Program-made: the position numbers and the translations under genes
The notes under the pieces: generated by a model
The model's input: the letters and a program-made list of their open reading frames with translations, nothing else
The model's database searches: none
What the model was told of the DNA's origin: nothing
In this document: one piece after another, positions 16,323-24,565 of the stretch
Layout: each line of letters opens with the position of its first letter
How positions within the stretch are numbered: position 1 is the stretch's first letter
NCBI GenBank assembly: GCA_947455935.1
Contig: CANGPV010000005.1
Span: forward strand, 1 to 47,814
Origin: Comamonadaceae bacterium
Lineage (GTDB): Bacteria; Pseudomonadota; Gammaproteobacteria; Burkholderiales; Burkholderiaceae_C
Direction: 5' to 3'
DNA length: 47,814 nucleotides

Positions 16323-17272
16323 TGCCTCTTGTTGGCATGACGCATAACCATGATTTGATCCAACGCTATGTATCGCATTTGCGGTTTGAAAAAAGGTTGT
16401 CTGACAGAACCTTGGCGTTGTATAGCGAGGACTTGCGTAAATTAAATCAATGGGCTCACGAGGCAGGTTTGGCCGATCTGACGCTCATCAATGCCAGCCA
16501 GCTTCGGCGTTGGATGGCACAGATGCACGCCGATGGGAGAAGTCCACGGGGCATCGCTCTCATCTTGTCTGGTTGGCGTGGTTTTTTCCATTGGTTAGGT
16601 AAAGAAGGTTTAATCCAAGCCAATCCGTTGTCAGGACTGCGTGCCCCCAAAGCGGCCAAGCCTTTGCCTAAAGCCCTCAATGTGGATGATGCTGTGCAAC
16701 TGGCCCAGCACCGACCCGAGCACACCGATCCTTGGCTTCAAGCCAGAGATACCGCGATGGTGGAGTTGTTGTACAGCAGTGGACTGCGCGTAGGTGAGTT
16801 GATTGGCTTAGACGTGCAGGCCAGTTCACATGCCAAGGGATGGATAGATTTTCACGCCGGTGAAGCCCACGTATTGGGTAAAGGGTCTAAGCGAAGAACG
16901 GTGCCTGTAGGTCAACAAGCTTTATTGGCTTTGAGCAATTGGCTGGCAATACGATCAAGTGGGTTACCAGCAAATGTCACTGCACCAACAGCCTTGTTTG
17001 TGGGTCAACGCGCCACGCGCTTGACGGCACAAGCCGTGTGGCAACGGTTGCGATTACGCGGCTTGCAAGCCGGTATTGCTGCGCCAGTTCACCCGCATAT
17101 GCTGCGCCATTCATTTGCCAGCCATGTGTTGCAGTCCAGTGGTGATTTGCGCGGCGTTCAAGAATTACTGGGACACGCCAACATCAGCACCACGCAGGTT
17201 TACACACGCTTGGACTACCAACATTTGGCTAAAACCTACGATGCTGCGCACCCGCGTGCACGTAAAAAATAG
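16322..17272 (+). CDS. xerC: Tyrosine recombinase XerC
   Basis: XerC is a 316-aa site-specific recombinase that, with XerD, resolves chromosome dimers at dif. The N-terminal SAM-like DNA-binding domain begins at YVSHLRFEKRLSDRTL. The catalytic domain carries Arg in SSGLRVGELIGL, HPHMLRHSFASH (HxxR), the GHANISTTQVYTRLD histidine and the nucleophile Tyr in that same block. ATG 16322 is chosen for its overlap with the DUF484 stop; ATG 16337 (MTHNHD) is a possible alternative giving 311 aa. It is followed by rlmI after 3 nt, suggesting one dapF-DUF484-xerC-rlmI transcript. Confidence 0.94.
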   Translation: MPLVGMTHNHDLIQRYVSHLRFEKRLSDRTLALYSEDLRKLNQWAHEAGLADLTLINASQLRRWMAQMHADGRSPRGIALILSGWRGFFHWLGKEGLIQANPLSGLRAPKAAKPLPKALNVDDAVQLAQHRPEHTDPWLQARDTAMVELLYSSGLRVGELIGLDVQASSHAKGWIDFHAGEAHVLGKGSKRRTVPVGQQALLALSNWLAIRSSGLPANVTAPTALFVGQRATRLTAQAVWQRLRLRGLQAGIAAPVHPHMLRHSFASHVLQSSGDLRGVQELLGHANISTTQVYTRLDYQHLAKTYDAAHPRARKK

Positions 17273-17275
17273 TTT

Positions 17276-18493
17276 ATGAAAACCATCAAACTCAAAGCAG
17301 GCAAAGAGCGTTCAGCGTTACGCGGTCACCCATGGGTGTTTGACTCAGCCATTGCAAAAGGTGGTGCCGATGCTGGTGAAACTGTCAAAGTAGAGAGTGA
17401 CACGGGCCAATTCTTAGGCTGGGCTGCCTTCAGTCCCACCTCCAAAATCAGGGCGCGGATTTGGTCCTTCCAAGAAGATGAGCGCATCGATGCCGAATTT
17501 TTTGAGCGTCAAGTTGCCACCGCCGTGGCCATGCGATCGCGCTTACAAGTGCCCTCCAATGGCGTGCGACTCATTCATGGTGAGGCAGATGGGCTGCCAG
17601 GCTTGATTGTGGATAGCTACGACGGCACATTGGTGGCCCAGTTTTTATCTGCAGGAACCGAGCGATTCAAAAGTGACATCGTCAAGGCCCTGGTTCTACA
17701 CACCGGTGCGCAGCGTGTGTTTGAACGCTCTGACTCGGGTGTGCGTGGGCTCGAAGGTTTGCCACCTGTCACGGGTTGGTTATTTTTGGCATCCGGTGCA
17801 AGCGACAGCACTGCCATGGTGATTCAGGAGCACCACTGGCATTTGGAATTAGATATTTTGGAAGGCCATAAGACGGGTTTTTATCTTGACCAACGTGACA
17901 GCCGATTCAAGTTCGCTGAATATGCGCAACGTTTGGGTTTGCAGCAGGTGCTCAACTGCTATGGCTACACCGGTGGCTTCAGTGTGGCGGCATTGAGCGG
18001 CATGCGCGCGGCTGGCGTGTTGGGTAGTGGGGCGATGGTTACTACCGTGGATTCTTCAGGTCCAGCCATTGCCAAAGCACAAGCCAACGTCAAACGCAAC
18101 GGGTTTGACGAGCGCAATGCTACTTTTTTAGATGCAGATGTGAACGCAACATTGCGCCGTTTGCACAAAGAGGGACGTCAGTTCGATGGCATTGTGCTGG
18201 ACCCGCCTAAGTTTGCGCCAAGCGCTGCCCACGCCGAACGCGCTGCGCGTGCTTACAAAGATATCAACCGTTGGGCGTTCAAACTGCTGTCAAAGGGTGG
18301 GGTGCTGTTCACCTACAGTTGTTCGGGAGGCATTGCACCTGAGTTATTCCACAAAATTGTGGCTTCTGCGGGTACCGATGCAGGTGTGGATGCTTATTTC
18401 TTGGACCGGGTTCATGCGGCACCCGATCATCCCATGACGGTTTGTTTCCCTGAAGGTGAGTACCTCAAGGGTTTGGTGTTGATGAAGAAGTGA
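17276..18493 (+). CDS. rlmI: 23S rRNA (cytosine-C5) methyltransferase RlmI-like
   Basis: This 405-aa protein has an N-terminal PUA domain (about 1-80: MKTIKLKAGKERSALRGHPW), the central EEHI-type domain (LIHGEADGLPGLIVDSYDG) and a C-terminal SAM-binding domain with VLNCYGYTGGFSVAAL and VLDPPKFAPS. The late cysteine in FTYSCSGG fits the catalytic cysteine of m5C methyltransferases. In E. coli RlmI (YccW) methylates C1962 of 23S rRNA; RlmK-like members look similar, so target assignment is by homology only. It follows xerC directly. Confidence 0.88.
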   Translation: MKTIKLKAGKERSALRGHPWVFDSAIAKGGADAGETVKVESDTGQFLGWAAFSPTSKIRARIWSFQEDERIDAEFFERQVATAVAMRSRLQVPSNGVRLIHGEADGLPGLIVDSYDGTLVAQFLSAGTERFKSDIVKALVLHTGAQRVFERSDSGVRGLEGLPPVTGWLFLASGASDSTAMVIQEHHWHLELDILEGHKTGFYLDQRDSRFKFAEYAQRLGLQQVLNCYGYTGGFSVAALSGMRAAGVLGSGAMVTTVDSSGPAIAKAQANVKRNGFDERNATFLDADVNATLRRLHKEGRQFDGIVLDPPKFAPSAAHAERAARAYKDINRWAFKLLSKGGVLFTYSCSGGIAPELFHKIVASAGTDAGVDAYFLDRVHAAPDHPMTVCFPEGEYLKGLVLMKK

Positions 18494-18547
18494 AGCCAAT
18501 GCTGGCTAAACTTGCAGTCTGTTACTAACGAATTTCAATAAGGTTGA

Positions 18548-19618
18548 ATGGATATGTTGATTCCCGCTACGGTATTAACTGGTTTTTTGGGTTCAGGTAA
18601 GACCACGTTGCTCAAGCGCATCTTGTCTGAGTCGCACGGATTGAAGATTGCCGTCATCGAAAACGAATTTGGTGAAGAAAATATCGACAACGAAATTTTG
18701 GTGGCAGATACCAAAGAGCATATTGTTCAAATGAGTAACGGTTGTGTGTGCTGCACCATACGCGAAGACCTGCGTACCACCTTGCAAGACTTGGCTGAAA
18801 AAAAACGCAAGGGCGAACTGGACTTTGAGCGGGTGGTGATTGAAACCACCGGTTTGGCCGACCCGGGGCCCGTAGCCCAAACTTTTTTCATGGACGATGA
18901 AATTGCTGAAAGCTTTTTACTTGATGCGGTACTGACTTTGGTGGACGCCAAGCATGCGGCGCAAACCTTGAATGACCGTCAAGAAGCGCGCCGACAGGTA
19001 GGCTTTGCTGATCAAATCTTTATCAGCAAGAGCGAACTGGTGTCGCCAAACGAGTTGGAAGCTTTGCAGCACCGCTTAAAGCATATGAACCCGCGCGCAC
19101 CTCAGCACATCGTGCACTTTGGAGAAGTGGCGATAGACAAGGTGTTTGATCTGCGAGGGTTTAATCTCAACACTACCTTGGAAATCGATCCCGATTTTCT
19201 AAGCGATGGCCATCATCACCATGCGCATGACGAACATTGCGATCATCCCTCGCATCATCACGACCATGCGCACCACGGTGATGACCACGACCATGGTCAT
19301 GGACACCACCACCATCATGACGACGATGTGAAAAGCTTTGTCTTCAAGGCTGATCGCGCTTTAGACCCCGCCAAATTGGAAGATTTTTTAGGCGCCATTG
19401 TTAATATTTATGGCCCTCGCATGTTGCGCTACAAAGGTGTCCTACACATGAAAGGCACCGAGCGCAAGGTTATTTTCCAGGGGGTACATCAGTTGATGGG
19501 AAGTGATTTAGGTCAAGCTTGGGCACCTGGCGAGAAGCGAACGAGCAAAATGGTATTCATTGGCATCGATTTACCTAAAGATATCTTCCAGCAAGGTCTG
19601 GAACAGTGCATAAGCTGA
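18548..19618 (+). CDS. CobW/COG0523 GTP-binding metallochaperone with His-rich segment
   Basis: This 356-aa G3E GTPase has Walker A GFLGSGKTT at 12-20, the metal-binding CxCC motif (GCVCCTIR, cysteines about 66-69), IENEFGE, and a CobW C-terminal domain from about residue 260. Residues about 221-259 form a linker with 21 histidines plus Asp/Glu, typical of metal-buffering loops. Such proteins deliver Zn, Co or Fe to client enzymes using GTP. A start at the second ATG (18554) is possible; AAGG is 4 nt from the first and 10 nt from the second. It lies directly upstream of dksA, 144 nt apart. Confidence 0.92.
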   Translation: MDMLIPATVLTGFLGSGKTTLLKRILSESHGLKIAVIENEFGEENIDNEILVADTKEHIVQMSNGCVCCTIREDLRTTLQDLAEKKRKGELDFERVVIETTGLADPGPVAQTFFMDDEIAESFLLDAVLTLVDAKHAAQTLNDRQEARRQVGFADQIFISKSELVSPNELEALQHRLKHMNPRAPQHIVHFGEVAIDKVFDLRGFNLNTTLEIDPDFLSDGHHHHAHDEHCDHPSHHHDHAHHGDDHDHGHGHHHHHDDDVKSFVFKADRALDPAKLEDFLGAIVNIYGPRMLRYKGVLHMKGTERKVIFQGVHQLMGSDLGQAWAPGEKRTSKMVFIGIDLPKDIFQQGLEQCIS

Positions 19619-19762
19619 GTACAATCCGCGCGCCATTGGCCTGCGGTGTTGTTTTGCTACAAGCCCATGACACTGGTCACGAATGAAGTTTTAGACAACA
19701 ACCAGAAGCAGTATGGGGCTTGGTGCTAATGCACTCGACGCCACCCTGTAAGGAGATGTGCA

Positions 19763-20866
19763 TTGAAATCCGCAAAGCATTCAAGAGACAGCAAAGCCAA
19801 GAGTCAAACCAAGGCCAAGGTTGTGAAAGCGCCTGCTAAAAAAGCAGTTGCTGTAAAGAAAACGGTGGCAGCCAAGAAGCTTGTAGCCAAGAAAAAAGCT
19901 GTAATTGCTAAAAAAGCTGTGCCTGCCAAAAAAGCTGTTGTGAGCAAAAAAATAACACCTGCAAAGAAAGCAATGCCTGTAAAGAAAGCAACACCTGCAA
20001 AGAAAGCAATGCCTGCAAAGAAAGCAACACCTGCAAAGAAAGCAACGCCCACTGCTAAGAAAGTGCTGACTAAAAAAGCCGTGGCTGCCAAGAAAAAACC
20101 AGTGGTCAAAAAACCGCTGCCTGTTAAAAAACCCATTCCTGTGAAACCTGCCTCCAAAACTGTGACAACTGCTGCCAAATCTGCTTCTACCAAGGCCAAA
20201 GCGACTTCGCCTTCCGCGAAATCTGTCGCTCCTGCTACTTCTGCCCGCGTGGAGAACACGCCTGATACCGCAAAAAAATCTCCCCGTGCTGCCAAAGCCA
20301 TGTCCATGATGCCGCCACCCCCTGGGTTGAGTGTGGCTTCCACCATGGCCAAGGCCAGTTACGGACCCATCTCTGTCCCAACCCTTCCTGCGGTTGTTCC
20401 CATGATTCCTGTTAAAAATCCCAAACTGGCCAACAATTGGAAAAATAAAACAGCTGCAACCGTGTCTGACGAAGAGGTGCTCGCCATGCCCGATGACGAG
20501 TACATGAACGCATTGCAAATGGCTTTTTTCCGTTTGAAGTTGGTCCAATTGAAAACCGACATCCTCGCTAACGCTGGTGAGACCACAGAGCATTTGCGCG
20601 AAGACACCGTGATCGTGCCAGATCCCGCGGACCGCGCCACCATCGAAGAAGAACACGCCCTCGAATTGCGTACCCGCGATCGTGAACGCAAATTGCTCAA
20701 GAAAATCGAGCAATCCATTACGCGTATCGACAGTGGTGACTATGGTTATTGCGATGAAACCGGTGAGCCCATCGGTGTGGGCCGCTTGCTGGCCCGACCT
20801 ACTGCCACCTTATCGCTGGAGGCCCAACAGCGCCGTGAATTGAAGCAAAAAATGTTTGGTGATTGA
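19763..20866 (+). CDS. dksA: RNA polymerase-binding transcription factor DksA with long Lys/Ala-rich N-terminus
   Basis: DksA, with ppGpp, tunes RNA polymerase in the stringent response. The C-terminal 150 residues (about 218-367) match it: a coiled coil with tip DPADRA at about 287-292 (the functional DxxDxA motif) and the finger region YGYCDETGEPIGVGRLLARPTA. The finger has only one Cys (about 330), so the four-cysteine zinc site is lost. The first ~217 residues are Lys/Ala/Pro/Val-rich, histone H1- or AlgP-like and probably bind nucleic acid. E. coli DksA is 151 aa. The TTG start is supported by AAGGAG 7 nt upstream; no in-frame ATG lies nearby. It ends at a strong terminator. Confidence 0.92.
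   Translation: MKSAKHSRDSKAKSQTKAKVVKAPAKKAVAVKKTVAAKKLVAKKKAVIAKKAVPAKKAVVSKKITPAKKAMPVKKATPAKKAMPAKKATPAKKATPTAKKVLTKKAVAAKKKPVVKKPLPVKKPIPVKPASKTVTTAAKSASTKAKATSPSAKSVAPATSARVENTPDTAKKSPRAAKAMSMMPPPPGLSVASTMAKASYGPISVPTLPAVVPMIPVKNPKLANNWKNKTAATVSDEEVLAMPDDEYMNALQMAFFRLKLVQLKTDILANAGETTEHLREDTVIVPDPADRATIEEEHALELRTRDRERKLLKKIEQSITRIDSGDYGYCDETGEPIGVGRLLARPTATLSLEAQQRRELKQKMFGD
19952..20050 (+). repeat. 18-bp tandem repeats encoding a six-residue KKA(T/M)PA motif
   Basis: About five and a half copies of an 18-bp unit (consensus CCTGCAAAGAAAGCAAYR) lie in frame inside dksA. Alternating ACA and ATG codons give a 36-bp higher-order period. Near-identity of the copies suggests recent slippage, so copy number may vary between strains. 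Confidence 0.8.
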
Positions 20867-20886
20867 TCCTTCATCGCATTCACGTG

Positions 20887-20917
20887 AAAAGCAGGCCACA
20901 CCAAGCCTGCTTTTTTT
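20887..20917 (+). terminator. dksA terminator
   Basis: AAAGCAGGC (20888-20896) pairs with GCCTGCTTT (20905-20913) around an 8-nt loop, and T7 ends at 20917. It isolates dksA from the dcw operon. Confidence 0.92.
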
Positions 20918-21051
20918 ACGTCCATAAAAGCTGATATTTCACATTCGATGTTTCTTCTAAGTGCTTAATTCATAATGAAATTTTTAGTCGATTGATAATG
21001 CGAAACATCGGCTAAGTTGTTGATTTTGCTGATAAAAGCTCAATTTCAGGT

Positions 21052-21079
21052 TTGCATCCGTCTAAATTCCTGTTAAAGT
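21052..21079 (+). promoter_or_regulatory. Candidate promoter of the dcw operon (Pmra)
   Basis: A possible -35 TTGCAT (21052-21057) and -10 TAAAGT (21074-21079, 4 of 6) are 16 nt apart, just before and overlapping the MraZ repeats. The 293-bp gap from dksA also holds the dksA terminator and an AT-rich stretch (20935-21070) with no gene. The mapping is tentative. Confidence 0.4.
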
Positions 21080-21111
21080 GCATAGAAGTGGTATTAAGTG
21101 GAAAAATGTGA
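21075..21111 (+). promoter_or_regulatory. MraZ operator: four direct repeats with 10-bp period
   Basis: AAGTG occurs at 21076, 21086 and 21096 and ATGTG at 21106, each exactly 10 bp apart; extended units are AAAGTGC, GAAGTGG, TAAGTGG and AATGTGA. MraZ rings are known to bind direct repeats of this kind (TGGGN with N5 in E. coli; AAAGTG-type boxes in mycoplasma) to autorepress the operon. They lie about 50 bp before the mraZ start. Confidence 0.75.
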
Positions 21112-21159
21112 GATTCTTCACTTTTCCGCCCACATTTGTGTAACCAGGGGTTTGTAGCC

Positions 21160-21588
21160 GTGTTTCAAGGTGCGTCATCGCTGAGTTTGGATGCCAAGGG
21201 TCGCTTGTCGGTTCCCACGCGGCATCGTGATGTCTTGAGCGCGACCGCTGCTGGGCAGCTCACCATCACAAGGCATCCCCATGGATGTTTGATGTTGTTC
21301 CCTCGACCTGAGTGGGAGAAATTCCGAGAGCGTGTTGCCGCATTGCCCATGACGGCGCAATGGTGGAAGCGCATCTTGTTGGGTAATGCCATGGATGTCG
21401 ATATGGACGGTACAGGCCGCGTGTTGGTTTCGCCTGAATTGCGTCAGGCTGCGCACATCAGCAAGGATGTGATGTTGCTTGGCATGGGAACCCATTTCGA
21501 GCTGTGGGACAAGTCGACATACGACACCCAAGAGGCAGAGGCCATGCAGGGCGAGATGCCCGATGTCTTTCGCGACTTTTCCTTTTAA
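21160..21588 (+). CDS. mraZ: Transcriptional regulator MraZ
   Basis: This 142-aa protein has two SpoVT/AbrB-like repeats, each with a DxxGR motif: [15 protein letters not shown] (about 9-23) and [15 protein letters not shown] (about 84-98). MraZ forms rings that bind repeated boxes upstream of its own gene and represses the dcw operon. I chose GTG 21160 because the protein then begins [14 protein letters not shown] as in the family and AGGGG lies 9 nt upstream; an earlier in-frame TTG at 21136 has no such support. It is first in the operon, 6 nt before rsmH. Length is close to the usual 145-152. Confidence 0.94.
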   Translation: MFQGASSLSLDAKGRLSVPTRHRDVLSATAAGQLTITRHPHGCLMLFPRPEWEKFRERVAALPMTAQWWKRILLGNAMDVDMDGTGRVLVSPELRQAAHISKDVMLLGMGTHFELWDKSTYDTQEAEAMQGEMPDVFRDFSF

Positions 21589-21594
21589 CGTGGA

Positions 21595-22521
21595 ATGGCA
21601 ACGACTGAATGGGCACACACCACCGTCATGTTGAAGGAGGCGGTCGAGGCGCTGGACGTTCGGGCCGAAGCCACTTATGTCGACACAACCTTTGGCCGCG
21701 GCGGGCATGCAAAGCGCATCTTGGAAAAACTCTCCCCCCAAGGCAAATTGATCGTCTTCGACAAAGACCCGCAAGCGATTGCAGCGGCACAGGCCATGCA
21801 CGATCCACGGATAGAGATACGTCATCAGGGCTTCGCAGCACTGAGTCAACTCCCACAGAGCAGCGTCGCCGGTGTGCTGATGGATCTGGGAGTGAGCTCC
21901 CCACAAATCGACAACCCAGAGCGAGGATTTTCATTCCGTCAGGACGGCCCGTTGGACATGCGAATGGACACAAGCCAGGGCCCAAGCGTGTTCGATTGGC
22001 TGGGCGTGGCAAGCAGCGACCAGATAGCTCAGGTGATACGTGAATATGGTGAAGAACGGTTTGCCAAAGGCATTGCCAAAGCCATCGTTGCTCAGCGTGA
22101 AGCAGGACAACTTCCGGCGACCACATTGGCCATGGCCGAGTTGGTTGCATCGATTGTCAAAACACGGGAGCAAGGACACAACCCAGCAACCCGAACTTTT
22201 CAAGCTTTTCGAATCTTCATCAACCGTGAACTTGAAGAGCTGGAACAAGCGCTTGACGCTAGTTTGCGGGTTTTACAGCCTGGAGGCCGTCTGGTGGTGA
22301 TCAGCTTTCATTCATTGGAAGACCGCATTGTCAAGCAATTCATTGCTAAACATGCGCGTGAGGTGTATGACCGCAGAGCACCTTTCGCTATGCCTGTTGA
22401 TTTAGCGCTGCGCGCCTTGGGACGTCAACGACCCACCGATCAAGAGGTAAGCGCAAACCCTCGCAGCAGAAGTGCCATCATGCGTATCGCTCAGCGCCTA
22501 CCGTTGGGAGAGCTTGCATGA
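21595..22521 (+). CDS. rsmH: 16S rRNA (cytosine-N4) methyltransferase RsmH (MraW)
   Basis: RsmH methylates N4 of C1402 of 16S rRNA in the ribosomal P site. It has 308 aa, the usual length. The N-terminal [16 protein letters not shown]-binding [35 protein letters not shown] and C-terminal [15 protein letters not shown] motifs are all present. It follows mraZ by 6 nt and overlaps ftsL by 4 nt (ATGA at 22518-22521), matching the conserved dcw order. Confidence 0.97.
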   Translation: MATTEWAHTTVMLKEAVEALDVRAEATYVDTTFGRGGHAKRILEKLSPQGKLIVFDKDPQAIAAAQAMHDPRIEIRHQGFAALSQLPQSSVAGVLMDLGVSSPQIDNPERGFSFRQDGPLDMRMDTSQGPSVFDWLGVASSDQIAQVIREYGEERFAKGIAKAIVAQREAGQLPATTLAMAELVASIVKTREQGHNPATRTFQAFRIFINRELEELEQALDASLRVLQPGGRLVVISFHSLEDRIVKQFIAKHAREVYDRRAPFAMPVDLALRALGRQRPTDQEVSANPRSRSAIMRIAQRLPLGELA

Positions 22522-22832
22522 CCCGAGTCAGTGCTTTGTTGCTGATGTTTGTGGTGTTGAGCGCCTTGTATTTGGTTCGCACCCAATATGAATCACGTCG
22601 TCTTTATACCGAGTTAGACCGAGCCAAAGCACTGGCTCAACGTCTAGATACTGAGCATGACCGATTAGATGTAGAGCGCGGCGCACAAGCCACGCCATTG
22701 CGTGTAGAAAAAATGGCGCGAGAGCAAATGCATATGCACACCATATCGCCTGCCATTACCCAGTATGTATCGCCATCAACTGCAGGCAGCGATAACGTCT
22801 CATCTAGCAGTACACCCAAGGCTCAGCCATGA
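22518..22832 (+). CDS. ftsL: Cell division protein FtsL
   Basis: FtsL is a 104-aa bitopic inner-membrane protein. A membrane helix at about residues 5-22 ([19 protein letters not shown]) is followed by a periplasmic coiled coil (about 24-60, [20 protein letters not shown]). It forms the FtsQLB complex that activates FtsWI for septal peptidoglycan synthesis. The Ser/Thr-rich tail after residue 75 is low in complexity. It is recognised mostly by position between rsmH and ftsI plus topology, because FtsL sequences diverge fast. It overlaps both neighbours by 4 nt. Confidence 0.9.
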   Translation: MTRVSALLLMFVVLSALYLVRTQYESRRLYTELDRAKALAQRLDTEHDRLDVERGAQATPLRVEKMAREQMHMHTISPAITQYVSPSTAGSDNVSSSSTPKAQP

Positions 22833-24565
22833 GCAGCCGCAGCGTTCAGTACTCCACCAATCCTTTGCTGGCAAGCAAAACGCCGATATGGCGCAGCCAA
22901 TTCATCGTTGCAGGTATTGCATTGGGGTTCATTGGCTTGGTGGTACGCGCTACCTATGTACAAGTGTTAGATAACAATTTTTTCAAGAAGCAAGGGCAAG
23001 TCAGGTTTGAGCGAACGCTTGAGATTCCTGCTAACCGGGGTCGCGTCCTGGATCGTAATGGACTGATATTGGCCTCCAGCGTACCCATGCCCAGCATCTG
23101 GGCCAGCCCAGAAGAAATTGATGCTGCCAACCCCAAGCTCAAAGAATTGGCTCAACTCTTAGATATACCTCTATCTGAAGTTCAAGACAAAATCAAGGAC
23201 GAGAAACGTAAACATGTTTGGCTCAAGCGGCAAGCCGATATGGCCATAGGCAAAAAAATTGCAGAGTTAGGCATACATGGCGTCTACACCACCATGGAGT
23301 ACAAGCGCATGTACCCTGAAGGGGAGGCTGCGGCCCATGTGGTGGGATTCACCAATATTGAAAACATAGGCCAAGAAGGTGTTGAATTGGCTTTTAACAA
23401 ACACTTGGCGGGTAAGAGCGGATCACGTCGTGTGATTAACAACGGCCACAAGCAGGTGGTCGAAGGCATAGGCGATGAAATTCCACCTGAGGATGGCCGG
23501 GATTTACAACTTAGCATTGACAGTAAGGTGCAGTACTTTGCGTATCAACGTTTACGTGAAGCGGTGATTGATAACAAGGCCGCGGCAGGTAGCGTGGTGG
23601 TGCTCGATGCGCAGTCAGGCGATGTGCTGGCATTGGCCAATTACCCCAGTTACTCGCCTGACAAGCGCAGCAACTTCAACGGTGTGCAAATGCGTAACCG
23701 CGCATTGACCGACACCTTTGAGCCAGGGTCCACCATGAAGCCATTTGTGATTGCCTTGGCCATGGAAAAGGGCTTGGTCAAGCCTGAGACACAAATTGAT
23801 ACCTCGCCTGGAAAACTCAATATGTATGGCATGACCATCACCGATGCCCATCCGCATGGGGTGTTGAGTGTGTCTGAAGTGATTCAAAAATCCAGCAATA
23901 TCGGCACGGTAAAAATTGCCATGCGCATGCCCCCCAAAGATATGTGGGAGATGTATACCCAAGTGGGGTTTGGTCAAAAACCCCAAGTACCTTTCCCGGG
24001 TGCTGTTGCCGGACGTTTGCGACCCTACAAATCTTGGCGGCCTATGGAGCAAGCCACCATGAGCTATGGCTACGGCTTGTCGACCAGTTTGTTTCAGTTA
24101 GCTCAGGCCTACACCGTGTTTGCACGTGACGGTGAAGTGGTTCCTGTCAGTTTGCTCAAACGAGAAGACAAAGTGGTAGGTGTACGTGCCATCAGCGCGC
24201 AAAACGCCATCGCTGTGCGAACCATGTTGAATTTGGTGACTGGCCCGGGGGGCACAGCACCTAAGGCCCAAACCATGGGTTACTCCGTCGGCGGAAAAAC
24301 AGGCACTGCACACAAGCAAGAAGGCAAAGGCTACGCAGATAAAAAATACCGAGGCTTTTTTGTTGGCATGGCCCCGATCGAAAAACCGCGCATTGTGGTG
24401 GCAGTGATGATTGATGAGCCCAGCAACGGGCGATATTTTGGTGGCGACGTAGCGGCTCCCGTGTTCAGTGAGACCGTGCAACAAACCTTACGGATGCTGG
24501 GTGTGCAACCCGATCGCGCTGTAAAACCTCAGGTGATTGCCAAAGCTGAGGCGGAGTCCTTCTGA
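22829..24565 (+). CDS. ftsI: Septal peptidoglycan transpeptidase FtsI (PBP3)
   Basis: FtsI is a 578-aa class B penicillin-binding protein that cross-links septal peptidoglycan with FtsW. One membrane helix (IVAGIALGFIGLVVRATYVQ) at about 27-46 precedes the PBP dimerisation domain (ANRGRVLDRNGLILA). Transpeptidase motifs are complete: S301 in STMK, SSN at about 355 and KTGT at about 490. It overlaps ftsL by 4 nt and shares one base with the murE start (TGATG). Beta-lactams acylate the active serine. Confidence 0.97.
   Translation: MSSRSVQYSTNPLLASKTPIWRSQFIVAGIALGFIGLVVRATYVQVLDNNFFKKQGQVRFERTLEIPANRGRVLDRNGLILASSVPMPSIWASPEEIDAANPKLKELAQLLDIPLSEVQDKIKDEKRKHVWLKRQADMAIGKKIAELGIHGVYTTMEYKRMYPEGEAAAHVVGFTNIENIGQEGVELAFNKHLAGKSGSRRVINNGHKQVVEGIGDEIPPEDGRDLQLSIDSKVQYFAYQRLREAVIDNKAAAGSVVVLDAQSGDVLALANYPSYSPDKRSNFNGVQMRNRALTDTFEPGSTMKPFVIALAMEKGLVKPETQIDTSPGKLNMYGMTITDAHPHGVLSVSEVIQKSSNIGTVKIAMRMPPKDMWEMYTQVGFGQKPQVPFPGAVAGRLRPYKSWRPMEQATMSYGYGLSTSLFQLAQAYTVFARDGEVVPVSLLKREDKVVGVRAISAQNAIAVRTMLNLVTGPGGTAPKAQTMGYSVGGKTGTAHKQEGKGYADKKYRGFFVGMAPIEKPRIVVAVMIDEPSNGRYFGGDVAAPVFSETVQQTLRMLGVQPDRAVKPQVIAKAEAESF

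Noticed and set aside
19781-20713. Long open frame on the minus strand opposite dksA (Phe/Gly/Cys-rich), plus a second Ala/Phe-rich one
   Set aside because: It is a composition artefact of Lys/Ala-rich codons read in reverse; no start signal or family likeness, and the dksA frame has a ribosome-binding site and a conserved domain.
21175-21906. 243-codon minus-strand frame across mraZ and rsmH
   Set aside because: It is opposite two conserved genes and its sequence is compositionally odd (His/Cys-rich), as expected of a shadow frame.
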